The notes under the pieces: model-generated
The model's database searches: none
What the model was told of the DNA's origin: nothing
Seen by the model: the letters and a program-made list of their open reading frames with translations, nothing else
Shown: one piece after another, positions 44,809 through 54,019 of the stretch
Layout: each line of letters begins with the position of its first letter
Numbering within the stretch: position 1 is the first letter of the stretch
Source: GCA-002050365 sp038235165
Lineage (GTDB): Bacteria; Acidobacteriota; Blastocatellia; Pyrinomonadales; Pyrinomonadaceae
DNA length: 64,000 bases
Direction of reading: 5' to 3'
Assembly (NCBI GenBank): GCA_038235165.1
Contig: JBBSUG010000002.1
Location: 154,341-218,340, forward strand
Translations under genes and position numbers: made by a program

Positions 44809-46716
44809 ATGGAAGAGATTTTTAAGGAACAAGTTTTAGAAACACCGATTGAAGAAACCGCTCAAACGCCCGAACCGCCCGAACCGCCCGACGCGACGTG
44901 GAAACACTGGTTCGGCACGGACGAAGCGACGCACTGGGTTTATTTAATTTTCGGTTTACTGGCTATTTTTTTGATAATGACGCTGCTCCAATTTTCGACT
45001 TCGGCGATTTGCTGCGGTGATTGGGACGGTTATTATCACATTCGCTGGAGTGCGCTGCTCTGGGAAAACTTCAAGCATTTTAAATGGCTGCCCGAATTTA
45101 CGTGGCTGCCGCTGACCGTTTTGAATCCAGCCGATTACGCCGACCACCATTTTCTGTTTCACCTGCTGCAAATTCCCTTTTTATGGTTTTTCGAGCCGGT
45201 GATGGCGGCAAAACTGGCGGCGGTTTTCTACGGCAGTCTGGCGATTTTTTCGGTTTACTGGATGATGTTTCGCTACAAAGTAGATTATCTGCTGTTGTGG
45301 TTAGCCGCGCTGCTGACGTGCGCCAATCCGTTTTTCTACCGGATGAATATGGCGAAAGCCCCGCCGCTGACGATTATTTACACGATTGTCGGAATTTATT
45401 TTTTGTTTGAGCGCAAATACATCTGGTTGCTGCCGCTGATGTTCGTTTTCGTCTGGACTTACAGTTTGTACCCGATTTTGTTTCTCGCGGCAATAATTTG
45501 GGCGGCGATTATAGCGTGGAACGAACGCCGTTTTGAATGGCAGCCGCTCGCCTACACTTTCGGCGGAATGATTTTGGGCAACATTATCAACCCGTATTTT
45601 CCCAATAACTTTAAGCTGTTCTTCGAGCATTTTTTCACGAAATTTACGAGCGATTACCCGGTCGCGGTCGGCGGCGAGTGGTATCCGTATGACGGCTGGC
45701 AGCTTTTAACGCATTTGACGGTCGCCTTTATCGCAATGTTCGCCGGTTATATTTTGTTTACGCCGCGCGGCGGCAAAATGCCGGAAAAAGCGACATTTTT
45801 TCTCGTTTTCGCATCGGTTTTGTTTCTCTGGATATTCAAATCAAAACGCATCGCCGAATATTTTCCGCCGTTTGCGATCCTTTTTGCGGCATTTAGCTGG
45901 CAGGCGTTTTTTATGCCGAAAGCCGTTCTGCCGGAAGATTTCAAACGCGACATCGAACCATATCTCGACAACGACCGGGCGCAGGAAAAACAACGTCAGT
46001 TGTGGAAAAATACCGCCGCCGGTACCATCGGTTTTGTGCTGGTGGTAGTGATGTTTTTTCTGTTTGTCGGCATTGACACGACCAAATGGGCGAACGACAG
46101 TTGGCGCAATACGGTCGGACTGCGAACGCTTTTCAACATCAAACAGGAAGGTTTAATGTCGTCAATCAGCGGTAACGAACCGAACAATAAATATGAACGG
46201 GCGATGACCTGGGCGAACGAAAATATTCCCGCCGGTGAGCGAATTTACAACTGCAATTGGGACAATTTCCCGAAAATGTTTTTCTACGATACGAAACATA
46301 ACTACGTTTGGGGTCTCGATCCGAATTATCTCTATTCGGAAAACCCTGAAATATACAAACTGATTGACAACATCAATTCGGGAAAAACCGAAGACCCCGC
46401 GCCGATTATCCGCGAAAAATTCGGAGCGCGTTACATTTTCTCGGAAGCCAAAGACAATGTTGATTTCATCGCCAACTGTTTGAAAAGCGGCTGGTGCGAA
46501 ATGGCTTACGAAGACGACGAAGCGCGAATTTTAAAAATCCGCGATCAAAAGGGCGAATCACCGAATGCTGCCGATGATGAAGGCGCACCGCCGACACCGG
46601 ATGAATTAAAACAGCTTGAAGATGAGGAAAAAGCTGCAAATTCGTCGAATCAGGCGACCGGCGACGAAGACAATGCCGACAACGACGAACCCGATAACGC
46701 GGAGCAAAAGAAATGA
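44809..46716 (+). CDS. Polytopic membrane protein, GT-C (STT3-like) glycosyltransferase candidate
   Basis: 635 residues from ATG 44809 (an upstream GTG at 44722 would add 29). About ten membrane helices, preceded by a Pro/Glu-rich cytoplasmic tail. After the first helix comes GDWDGYYHIRW, and further on YADHHFLFHLL; acidic-xx-YYH and DHH motifs in the first loops are what oligosaccharyltransferases of the STT3/AglB class show. The C-terminal 170 residues are soluble (ERAMTWANENIPAGERIYNC ...) and the end is Asp/Glu/Asn-rich. Likely a membrane glycosyltransferase using a polyprenyl-linked donor. No pglB-type WWDWG motif was found. Confidence 0.65.
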   Translation: MEEIFKEQVLETPIEETAQTPEPPEPPDATWKHWFGTDEATHWVYLIFGLLAIFLIMTLLQFSTSAICCGDWDGYYHIRWSALLWENFKHFKWLPEFTWLPLTVLNPADYADHHFLFHLLQIPFLWFFEPVMAAKLAAVFYGSLAIFSVYWMMFRYKVDYLLLWLAALLTCANPFFYRMNMAKAPPLTIIYTIVGIYFLFERKYIWLLPLMFVFVWTYSLYPILFLAAIIWAAIIAWNERRFEWQPLAYTFGGMILGNIINPYFPNNFKLFFEHFFTKFTSDYPVAVGGEWYPYDGWQLLTHLTVAFIAMFAGYILFTPRGGKMPEKATFFLVFASVLFLWIFKSKRIAEYFPPFAILFAAFSWQAFFMPKAVLPEDFKRDIEPYLDNDRAQEKQRQLWKNTAAGTIGFVLVVVMFFLFVGIDTTKWANDSWRNTVGLRTLFNIKQEGLMSSISGNEPNNKYERAMTWANENIPAGERIYNCNWDNFPKMFFYDTKHNYVWGLDPNYLYSENPEIYKLIDNINSGKTEDPAPIIREKFGARYIFSEAKDNVDFIANCLKSGWCEMAYEDDEARILKIRDQKGESPNAADDEGAPPTPDELKQLEDEEKAANSSNQATGDEDNADNDEPDNAEQKK

Positions 46717-47285
46717 AACCTCAAATTAAATCAAAACATTTTGGCAGCCGGGGCGCAGGAGATTCGTTCGCCGATGAACGCGAACTTACGGAAAGAGCGC
46801 CTTTGCATTTCGATTGCATCATTGACGGCGAACGCGGCAACGCCTCGCTGCGCTGGCGTTGGCGGGCGAGCCGCCCGCGCTCCGGCTGGCAGCATCTCCT
46901 TGTTTTGCTGATTTTATTGGTCAGTTTCAATCTCGCCTGTGTGAGTCCGTCGCTGAAAGCAAACAAAGCGGTGAACAAACTGCCTGAAAATAAACCCGCG
47001 AGTTTTGAAAGTGATTTGGAAACGATGAAAACCGCCAAATTCGATTACATTTTCGTTTTTCGGCGCAAAGACGGCGGCGTGTTGGACAGTGAAGACAAGG
47101 CATTTCTGAAAGCGAATTCTCCGCCTGCGACCAATCGGTTTATTTTATCGGATGATGACAAAGCCGCCATCGCCGGTTCGGGCTTTGAATTTCCGGCTGA
47201 AAATTTAGAGACACTGCGTAAAAGATTCGATATTGAAGACTTCTCAATGCCAAAACGAGAATCGGTGCCAAAATCGGATAAATAA
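46713..47285 (+). CDS. Lipoprotein gene with in-frame repeat insertion in its signal peptide
   Basis: 190 codons; the ATG overlaps the previous stop (ATGA), so translation is coupled. Codons 1-10 (MKPQIKSKHF) are followed by about 50 codons contributed by a 150-bp palindromic element, and only then by the hydrophobic run HLLVLLILLVSFNLAC, a lipoprotein-type signal ending at Cys. Without the insertion, the first ten codons would join directly to the hydrophobic run and give a normal signal peptide. The remainder (KTAKFDYIFVFRRKDGG ...) is a small unknown domain. Whether the present product is exported is doubtful. Confidence 0.65.
   Translation: MKPQIKSKHFGSRGAGDSFADERELTERAPLHFDCIIDGERGNASLRWRWRASRPRSGWQHLLVLLILLVSFNLACVSPSLKANKAVNKLPENKPASFESDLETMKTAKFDYIFVFRRKDGGVLDSEDKAFLKANSPPATNRFILSDDDKAAIAGSGFEFPAENLETLRKRFDIEDFSMPKRESVPKSDK
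46742..46891. mobile_element. MITE-like palindromic element, copy 2 (inside a coding region)
   Basis: 150 bp. The ends are inverse copies over about 31 bp with 8 differences (outer words tggcagccgg and ccggctggca). The inner right arm shares gcctcgctgcgctggcgtt with the copies at 20043 and 58954. Its length is a multiple of three with no stop in the host frame. Confidence 0.7.
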
Positions 47286-47335
47286 GATGCTGTTGGTATT
47301 TGGCAAAAAAATTCAAGGGGGAAAGAAAATTAAAA

Positions 47336-48562
47336 ATGGTTGATAACAAAATAATCGAAATACCGAAACCGTTGGTTGTTGAAGAAAAAACTACGATTGA
47401 AGCCGAGCAGCCGGCACAAAAAGTCTTTTTCGACCCGTCAACGCCGTCGGCGCGTTCGATTGTGCGCGTCGTTTTGATTACGCTGTTAATTTTGGCGGTC
47501 GCCGGGTTTTTGCAAGGTCTCGTCCTCGCCCTAACGCATCTGTTTTTCTTGATTATTTTGGCAGTTTTTTTCGCTTATTTAATCAGTCCGCTGGTGGAAA
47601 TAATCCGGCATCCTTTTAACAATCCGAGTTATGAAAGGTATATGCCGCGAACAGCGGCGATTGTCATCGCTTATCTGATAGTTTTTTCGGTTCTTGGAGT
47701 CGCGCTGACATTTCTGACCCCGGTTGTGGTCGGACAAGCTAAACAATTTTCAGTCAATCTGCCCGAATACGCAGACGCGATTCAGACCAAAATTGCCGAA
47801 CTTGGTACTCGTTTTGAACGGTACCAAGTTCCTGCCAACGTCCAAACGGAGATCAACGATAAAGTCGCTTTGATAGTCGGCATCATCGGAGCCGGAATCA
47901 CGAGTTTTCTGCTGAATGCCGTTTTTTATATTCCGTGGCTGATTCTGATACCGATTCTGGCATTTTTCTTTCTCAAAGATATTAAACTTTTTCGCATTTC
48001 GCTGCTGCGCTTTTTCCCCAGCGGCGACTGGCGAACGAGAGTCGAATCCATTATCCACGATGTCAACACAACGCTCGTCGCATATGTTCGCGCCCAGCTC
48101 GTTTCGTGCGTTTTCATCGGGACAATCTGCACCGTTGCTTTTTCCGTTATCGGTGTTCGTTACGCGCTGCTGCTCGGTATTCTGGCGGGAATATTCGAGT
48201 TTATCCCATTAATCGGACCGCTGACAATTGCCGCCACCGTCATCACCGTCGCATCGCTCGAATCGGTGTCTGACGGCATTTACGTTCTGCTGTTTTTAGG
48301 AATTTTGCGAATTTTACAAGATTATGTATTTTATCCGCGCATCATCCGCGAAGGGATTCATCTTCATCCGCTGGCGATCATATTATCCGTGCTGGCGGGC
48401 GAAGAAATAGCCGGAATTCCGGGCGTTTTTTTATCAGTCCCGATTATTGCGCTGCTGACGGTTCTATACAAACACGTTCTAGAATACAGCGGCAACCGAA
48501 AATTTGCTACAAACATTCTCGTGCCGACCGAACCCGTTGAAAAAACGGCGGCGCAGCAGTAG
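47336..48562 (+). CDS. AI-2E family transporter (PerM/YdiK-like)
   Basis: 408 residues from ATG 47336. Polytopic membrane protein of the AI-2E exporter/PerM family: first helices RSIVRVVLITLLILAVAGF and FFLIILAVFFAYLISPLVE, a periplasmic loop (VVGQAKQFSVNLPEYADAI), and the conserved second half IFEFIPLIGPLTIAATVIT and ILRILQDYVFYPRIIREGI. Members export small molecules or act as Na+(Li+)/H+ antiporters; the substrate here is unknown. An aaggggga run lies about 20 nt upstream. Confidence 0.92.
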   Translation: MVDNKIIEIPKPLVVEEKTTIEAEQPAQKVFFDPSTPSARSIVRVVLITLLILAVAGFLQGLVLALTHLFFLIILAVFFAYLISPLVEIIRHPFNNPSYERYMPRTAAIVIAYLIVFSVLGVALTFLTPVVVGQAKQFSVNLPEYADAIQTKIAELGTRFERYQVPANVQTEINDKVALIVGIIGAGITSFLLNAVFYIPWLILIPILAFFFLKDIKLFRISLLRFFPSGDWRTRVESIIHDVNTTLVAYVRAQLVSCVFIGTICTVAFSVIGVRYALLLGILAGIFEFIPLIGPLTIAATVITVASLESVSDGIYVLLFLGILRILQDYVFYPRIIREGIHLHPLAIILSVLAGEEIAGIPGVFLSVPIIALLTVLYKHVLEYSGNRKFATNILVPTEPVEKTAAQQ

Positions 48563-48578
48563 CCTGGAGTTTATTGAA

Positions 48579-48689
48579 ATGTCATCTTTGTTCTGGTTAA
48601 TCGCTATCTTTTTTGCCTTATGTTTTGTGGTGGTGCTCGTCTATATTTTAGTCGTTAGAGCTTATTACTGGGGAGATAAGAGAAAGTAG
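48579..48689 (+). CDS. Very small membrane protein
   Basis: 36 codons (MSSLFWLIAIFFALCF ... YYWGDKRK): one hydrophobic helix and a basic tail, a design seen in many small membrane proteins. A tggag ribosome site lies 9 nt before the ATG. It starts 17 bp after the AI-2E family gene, so cotranscription is plausible. Without homologues to compare, it remains a candidate. Confidence 0.5.
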   Translation: MSSLFWLIAIFFALCFVVVLVYILVVRAYYWGDKRK

Positions 48690-48813
48690 GCGACAGCTGA
48701 AGTGACGAAAAGCAGCAGCAAAAATCACGCGGCGAAAGTTAGTTCTCAATTTTCGAGCTGACTTAACGTTGAAAATTTCTAACTGTGGGGACTGACTTTT
48801 GCCGCTGCCGTCC

Positions 48814-49953
48814 TTAACTGCCTACTAATTTGTCAACCAGCATAATAATTTCGTAAGACAAAGCCGCGATCAATGCTGCCGCCGGGATGGTGATGATCCA
48901 CGCCCAGACGATGCGGCTCGCTACGCCCCAGCGGACTGCCGAAAATCTTTTCGCTGAACCGACCCCGACAATTGCGCCGGTGATCGTGTGCGTCGTCGAA
49001 ACCGGAATGCCCGCGAAAGTGTTGGCAAACAGTGTCAGCGCACCGGCGGTTTCCGCACAAAATCCGCCAACCGGCTGGAGTTTAACGATTTTCGTTCCCA
49101 TTGTTTTGATAATGCGCCAGCCGCCTGAAAGCGTCCCCAAACCGATTGCCGCGTGTGCCGCCAGAACCACCCACAATGGAATATCAGGAAGTTTACCGCC
49201 TTCGCCGAATTGGAGCATACCGCCCGCCGCGAGAACCGCCGTGATGATGCCCATCGTTTTCTGCGCGTCGTTGCCGCCGTGTCCGAGCGAGAAAGCAGCG
49301 GCGGAGAACAATTGCCCGACGCGAAAACCGCGATCAACTTTATTGACCGAAACACGGTGGAAAATCCAATACACCGCGACCATCAAAACAAAGCCTAACG
49401 CCATCCCGATCAGCGGCGACAGCACGATGAATGATAATGTTTTTATCCAGCCGTTGGAGATCAAAATTTCAAATTTTTCGAGAAATGTTTGAGCGTTTTG
49501 ATATTTCGCCGTCCAAGTCGGTGAAAATAACACGGTGCTGATTCCGCTGAATCCGTTGAGTCTGACAAAAGCAGCGAGTGCGCCGCCCGCGTAAGCACCG
49601 ATCAGGGCGTGCGAACTCGAAGTCGGCAGACCGAGATACCACGTTATCAAATTCCAGATGACCGCTCCCAAAAGTCCGGCGAGCAGAACATACAGTCTCG
49701 TATCTTCGGCGATGGCATTGATATTGACCATATCGCCGCCGATGGTTTTAGCGACGGCGGTGCCGAAAATCAAAAACGCGATAAAGTTAAAAAAAGCCGC
49801 CCACGCGACCGCCAAACCCGGCGATAAAACCCGCGTCGCCACAACCGTCGCAATCGAGTTCGCCGCATCGTGAAAGCCGTTCACGTAATCGAAAACGAGC
49901 GCGATAATAATAATGAAAACTACTAATCCTAGAGTTGTCGAATGAGTATCCAT
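48814..49953 (-). CDS. pit: Inorganic phosphate transporter, Pit family
   Basis: 379 residues with about ten helices in two inverted halves, each carrying the PiT signature: FDYVNGFHDAANSIATVVATRVLSP at the N terminus and GGNDAQKTMGIITAVL plus AGIPVSTTHTITGAIVG in the second half. Low-affinity phosphate uptake coupled to cations or protons. It begins 6 bp after a DUF47 gene, the standard PhoU-like partner of bacterial Pit transporters. Confidence 0.94.
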   Translation of the reverse strand: MDTHSTTLGLVVFIIIIALVFDYVNGFHDAANSIATVVATRVLSPGLAVAWAAFFNFIAFLIFGTAVAKTIGGDMVNINAIAEDTRLYVLLAGLLGAVIWNLITWYLGLPTSSSHALIGAYAGGALAAFVRLNGFSGISTVLFSPTWTAKYQNAQTFLEKFEILISNGWIKTLSFIVLSPLIGMALGFVLMVAVYWIFHRVSVNKVDRGFRVGQLFSAAAFSLGHGGNDAQKTMGIITAVLAAGGMLQFGEGGKLPDIPLWVVLAAHAAIGLGTLSGGWRIIKTMGTKIVKLQPVGGFCAETAGALTLFANTFAGIPVSTTHTITGAIVGVGSAKRFSAVRWGVASRIVWAWIITIPAAALIAALSYEIIMLVDKLVGS

Positions 49954-49959
49954 ACTTTG

Positions 49960-50580
49960 TTAATTGTGTTTCAAAACAATACTTTCGATAATATTAGCGA
50001 CGCTTTCGCAGCGGTCGGTCGCATTTTCCAGAATCTCATACAATTCCTTCCACTTGATTAACATAATCGGGTCGGTCTCTTTTTGAAATAATTCGCCGGT
50101 GGCGCGGTAGTAAATATCGTCGGCTTCGTTTTCTAGACGGTGAATTTCGATGATGTGCTGGTTCATTCCGTTCGGCTTTTTGAGCAGCGCAACGGCGGAG
50201 TTTATTTCTATTGCCAAACTTTGAATAACTTTGGCAAGCCCTTTGGCAAACTCGTTTATCTCCTGAATGTTATACATCATAATCGCCCGCGCCCCGGCAT
50301 CAATGTAATCACACACATCGTCGAGCGCGACCGACAGCATAAAAATATCTTCGCGGTCAAACGGCGTGATAAAAGATTTGTTGAGTTTGAGAGTCACTGC
50401 GTGCATCAGTTCGTCACAGGCGTGTTCGGCATCTTTGATACGTTTGGCGTGAGCCTCAAAATTTTGGGGTTTATCCTGAAGCATTTCGACCAGAATATTT
50501 GAAGCCTCGTGGATTTTTTCGGTCATTTGCGAAAAAAACGCGAAATATTCGTCTTCTCGCGGCAGTAAATTAAAAGCCAT
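49960..50580 (-). CDS. DUF47 (PhoU-like) Pit accessory protein
   Basis: 206 residues, all-helical DUF47 family, structurally like PhoU. Typical segments are LLPREDEYFAFFSQMTEKI, FITPFDREDIFMLSVALDDVCDYID and MLIKWKELYEILENATDRCE. It probably adjusts the activity of the adjacent Pit transporter. First gene of the two-gene operon; ribosome site cggaga upstream. Confidence 0.93.
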   Translation of the reverse strand: MAFNLLPREDEYFAFFSQMTEKIHEASNILVEMLQDKPQNFEAHAKRIKDAEHACDELMHAVTLKLNKSFITPFDREDIFMLSVALDDVCDYIDAGARAIMMYNIQEINEFAKGLAKVIQSLAIEINSAVALLKKPNGMNQHIIEIHRLENEADDIYYRATGELFQKETDPIMLIKWKELYEILENATDRCESVANIIESIVLKHN

Positions 50581-51033
50581 TTTTTATGATTCTCCGTACC
50601 AGTTTAAAATTGAAGAAATTAAATATAACTAAATAAAAATGTTGTGTCCATCGGGATAAAATGGTTTTTAACATTAATTTAACATCCCGCATTCCTCAAT
50701 CCGTTCTTTAAACAGCAGAGGCGAAATTCGACTTATCGGCATTAAATGTCAACTTTTCGATATTTTGCAATTTGCCGCCAGATGAATGAAGTTTGCTGCG
50801 GAAGAAAAACAATCTTTCGTCGCTGATCTTCGACACTCTAAAATATTTATAAACCATTTGGTGTATTTACGCCCGAAATTTTCAAAGTATATCTTGCCCG
50901 ATTCAAGTTAAAATATTTCTCAAAAAGCGAATAAATACTTTCAATCGCTATAAATACTCTAATTCCTACATCATCCGCTGTATAATTTACAGTCAATGTG
51001 GAAAGTTAAGCCTTCCGCCTCAATTTTAAGTTC
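50581..51033. other. AT-rich divergent spacer
   Basis: About 450 bp between the divergent DUF47 and M48 genes, with no coding frame of note. It must carry the DUF47/pit promoter. A tataat hexamer at 50981-50986 has no good -35 partner. It could also hold an upstream activator site for the sigma-54-like promoter that follows; none was identified. Confidence 0.4.
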
Positions 51034-51049
51034 TGGCACATACTTTGCA
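51034..51049 (+). promoter_or_regulatory. Candidate sigma-54 promoter
   Basis: TGGCAC, five bases, TTGCA: this matches the -24/-12 consensus (TGGCAC-N5-TTGCW) exactly, with GG and GC at the required spacing. Transcription would begin near 51060, about 50 nt before the M48 start codon. Confidence 0.65.
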
Positions 51050-51112
51050 GTCTCGTAGTGTATGATGTTAACTAACCGTAATAAGAAAATACAACATTCC
51101 CGGAGGAAAAGA

Positions 51113-52528
51113 ATGAAAAAATTTAATTTAGGCAGAAATTTAGCGGCACTGGTACTGGTATTAACAATGATTGCCGGACCGTTAACGGCACTCGGACAAA
51201 CACGCATCAGCGTTCCGAAGAACAAATACAGCGTGCAGGATGATGTCAAACTCGGTCAGCAGGCATCACAGGAAGTCGAGCAGCAAATGCCAATTCTAAA
51301 TGACCGCGAAGCGACTGATTATGTTGCGGAAGTGGGTCGCCGGCTGGCTAGGGCAATTCCGCCGGAATTTCAACATTCCGAATTTCGCTATCAATTTAAG
51401 GTAGTAAATGCCAGTGATATTAATGCTTTTGCGCTCCCGGGCGGTTATATGTACGTTAATCGCGGAATGATTGACGCAGCGCAAAACGAGGGCGAAATGG
51501 CGGGCGTGATGGCGCACGAACTGAGCCACGTTGCGCTTCGGCACGGCACGGCGCAGGCGACCGAACAAAGCAAGCCGGTCAATCAAATTCTCGGTATCGG
51601 GGCGATTTTGGGCGGCGCAATTTTAGGCGGACAAACGGGCGCACAACTCGGACAAATTTTTGCACAGGGTTATTTTACGCGATTCAGCCGCAAATACGAG
51701 ACACAAGCCGACACACTCGGGGCGCAGATTATGGCGCGTGCCGGTTACAATCCGCAAGATTTGGCGAATATGTTCAAAACCATCGAACGGCAAAGCGGCG
51801 GAAGTCGTTCACCCGAGTTTTTGAGCAGTCATCCAGACCCGGAAAATCGTTACGAAAACATCAGCCGTGAAACAAAAATGCTTCGTGTTTCATCGAATCC
51901 GATTGAGAATACGCGCGAATTCGAACGGGTTCAAAGTCGTCTTAGAGGAATGTCGCCCGCGCAGTCTTCGGCTCAAATCGCCCAGAACAGTCAGGGCAAT
52001 TCGCAGGGACGCACCGAGAACCCAATGGCGAACGGCAGGTATGAAAGCCGTGTCGCTTATCCTTCAACGAGAACTCGTTCCTATACGGGCGGCAACTTCC
52101 TGCGCGTCAATGTGCCGGAAAATTGGGAGGTTTTTGAAACTCAAGACAGCGTAAGTTTTGTTCCGCAGGGGGCGTATGGCGGCAACGGCATCACTCGGGG
52201 CGTAATGGTCGGCGTTGCCCAAACTCAAAGCAATGATTTGGCGCGGTCGAGTGAAGATTACGTCAACGGACTTTTGCAGGCAAACAATTACCTGCGTCAG
52301 AATTCCAGATTTTCGCGCACTTCGATTAATGGCAGAAATGCTTATGCAACCGTTTTGTCGGGACGTTCGCCGGTGACGGGCAGAACGGAAGTTGTCAATA
52401 TTTACACTACGCAGCTTGGCAACGGCGGTTTGATGTATGTAGCAGCAGTCGTGCCGCAGGATGAATCTTCGAGATACAATTCGGCATTTCGAAACTTTAT
52501 CAATTCAATTCAAATCAATGACCGCTAA
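51113..52528 (+). CDS. M48 family metalloprotease, exported
   Basis: 471 residues from ATG 51113 with a strong ribosome site (ggagga) 7 nt upstream; a longer frame to 51062 lacks one. Signal peptide ends near ALGQT. The zinc site is HELSH at 135-139 with the third ligand Glu196 in SRKYETQAD, as in BepA/YfgC and Oma1-type M48 proteases. A GAILGGAILGGQTGAQLG stretch sits between. The C-terminal 150 residues form a separate domain (NFLRVNVPENWEVFE ... GLMYVAAVVPQDE). Likely a periplasmic quality-control protease. A candidate sigma-54 promoter precedes it. Confidence 0.92.
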   Translation: MKKFNLGRNLAALVLVLTMIAGPLTALGQTRISVPKNKYSVQDDVKLGQQASQEVEQQMPILNDREATDYVAEVGRRLARAIPPEFQHSEFRYQFKVVNASDINAFALPGGYMYVNRGMIDAAQNEGEMAGVMAHELSHVALRHGTAQATEQSKPVNQILGIGAILGGAILGGQTGAQLGQIFAQGYFTRFSRKYETQADTLGAQIMARAGYNPQDLANMFKTIERQSGGSRSPEFLSSHPDPENRYENISRETKMLRVSSNPIENTREFERVQSRLRGMSPAQSSAQIAQNSQGNSQGRTENPMANGRYESRVAYPSTRTRSYTGGNFLRVNVPENWEVFETQDSVSFVPQGAYGGNGITRGVMVGVAQTQSNDLARSSEDYVNGLLQANNYLRQNSRFSRTSINGRNAYATVLSGRSPVTGRTEVVNIYTTQLGNGGLMYVAAVVPQDESSRYNSAFRNFINSIQINDR

Positions 52529-52586
52529 ATTTAGCGGTTAATAGTTATCGCGGGCGGAAGGAAATCGAATTTTTCTTCCGCCTTTT
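52521..52586 (+). terminator. Double hairpin between convergent M48 and trmB genes
   Basis: accgctaaatttagcggt (52521-52538) is a perfect 18-bp palindrome over the M48 stop codon. Downstream, ggcggaag (52553-52560) and cttccgcc (52575-52582) form a stem followed by four T, a standard terminator form that overlaps the trmB stop. Confidence 0.8.
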
Positions 52587-53211
52587 AAGTTTTTCTTTCA
52601 AACAAACAGCGGTAAACAGGCAATCCTTTCTCCTCAACCGCCGCTTCCCTTTCGGTTTTCACCGGAAAAGGATTTTCAGTGATCTCAATTTCACGCAGGT
52701 TTTCGTTTTCTCTAAAAATTGCAAACATCTCATCCGCCAGAAAATTAACATCCGTTTGAACAAAAATTTCACCGTCAATCTTTAAATGCTTGACCATTGC
52801 AGCGACCATTATACCCGTCACCATCCGGCGTTTGGCATGTTTATTCTTAAACCACGGGTCGGCAAATTGAATCGTCACCGTGTGCAGAATATCAGCAGGG
52901 ACTTTCTCCAAAAAAGCCTCAAGCGCGTAGGTCGCATTGCAGAATTCGTAATATAAATTATCTAAATTCGCCTCGTTTGCCAAACGGTTTGCCTCTTCAA
53001 CCAGCGGCTCACGTATTTCCACACCGACAAAGTTGACATCTTTGACAATCTCCGCCATTTTCAAAATAAATCTTCCGCGAGCGCAGCCGATGTCGAGATG
53101 AAGCGGCAGCGTCGGATCGGCAAAAACACTCTCGACTTCCAACGGTTTGGGCGCAAAGCGATAATAAGGCGCAAGCGGGTTAACGTGCTGATGAACTCTG
53201 ACTCTGGGCAT
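52585..53211 (-). CDS. trmB: tRNA (guanine-N7-)-methyltransferase
   Basis: Methylates G46 of tRNA using S-adenosylmethionine. 208 residues; motif I is LHLDIGCARGRFILKMA, and the family signature FADPWFKNKHAKRRMV is clear. The C-terminal TEREAAVEEKGLPVYRCLFE helix-strand matches TrmB. Convergent with the M48 gene; its start is just downstream of a short heptamer array. Confidence 0.95.
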   Translation of the reverse strand: MPRVRVHQHVNPLAPYYRFAPKPLEVESVFADPTLPLHLDIGCARGRFILKMAEIVKDVNFVGVEIREPLVEEANRLANEANLDNLYYEFCNATYALEAFLEKVPADILHTVTIQFADPWFKNKHAKRRMVTGIMVAAMVKHLKIDGEIFVQTDVNFLADEMFAIFRENENLREIEITENPFPVKTEREAAVEEKGLPVYRCLFERKT

Positions 53212-53224
53212 ATTCTTAAAGGTT

Positions 53225-53252
53225 GAAGGCGAAAGGCGAAGGGCGAAAGTTA
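53225..53252. repeat. Heptamer array (gaaggcg)
   Basis: gaaggcg, aaaggcg, aagggcg, aaagtta in constant phase between the trmB start and the rhomboid stop. Confidence 0.75.
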
Positions 53253-53259
53253 AAAACCG

Positions 53260-54015
53260 TTATAGTCTGATTATTCCTGAAATTATCAAAATACTTAGAA
53301 GACAGGTAAATATGAAAATTCCGAGCGCGGCGTAACCGAATAATTCAGTGATTGAAGAAGCTGTTCGCGGGTCAATGTGCAAATCACGCGGAATCTGCAC
53401 CAAGCCGTAAGTCGCGCCGACGATCAACCCGCCGAGATGCCCGAAATTGTCTATGTTCGAGAGCAGAAAAACGCCGGTGAACGCGATAAAACCGACGTTG
53501 AAAAGCATATTTTTGAGAAACGCATTAGTCAGCAGTTCGCGCCGCAGATAACCGTACACCGTCAGATAACCGAGAAATCCGACGATGCCGCCCGACGCGC
53601 CGACGGATGTAATTCCCGGCAGAAAAATATAACTCAAAACACCGCCTCCAAGTGCCGACAAAATAAAAATAATCGTCAAATGAGCGCGATTCGACAGCGT
53701 TTCGACAAGTCTGCCGAGAACATAAAGCGCGTAGCAGTTAAAAGCGAGATGCGCCAAACCGCCGTGCAGCACCGCGCCCGTCAAAATGCGCCAATACTGC
53801 CCGTCCGCAAACGCCGGTTTGACAAACCCGGCGAGCAAGATTGATTTTTCGCCGCCGAACATCAGCGAACTCTGCCCGTCAACCGCAAACTGCGCGAGCC
53901 ACACGGCAACCAGACACCCGACCATTAAAATCGAATAATAAGGCTTGACGTAAACTGCCCGCTGAACATTTTCCCGCTCAATCGCTTCCGGTTCTTTTTC
54001 GTATTGTAAAGACAT
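53260..54015 (-). CDS. Rhomboid family intramembrane serine protease
   Basis: 251 residues with six or seven helices. The catalytic dyad is Ser141 in SVGASGGIVGFLG and His193 in NFGHLGGLIVGATYG; the GGLAHLAFNCYALYVLG helix with the oxyanion His/Asn is also present. It cleaves membrane segments of other proteins; its substrate is unknown. The N terminus has a 20-residue polar cytoplasmic tail. The upstream gene is fabG, 62 bp away, separated by a heptamer array. Confidence 0.93.
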   Translation of the reverse strand: MSLQYEKEPEAIERENVQRAVYVKPYYSILMVGCLVAVWLAQFAVDGQSSLMFGGEKSILLAGFVKPAFADGQYWRILTGAVLHGGLAHLAFNCYALYVLGRLVETLSNRAHLTIIFILSALGGGVLSYIFLPGITSVGASGGIVGFLGYLTVYGYLRRELLTNAFLKNMLFNVGFIAFTGVFLLSNIDNFGHLGGLIVGATYGLVQIPRDLHIDPRTASSITELFGYAALGIFIFTCLLSILIISGIIRL

Positions 54016-54019
54016 ATTA

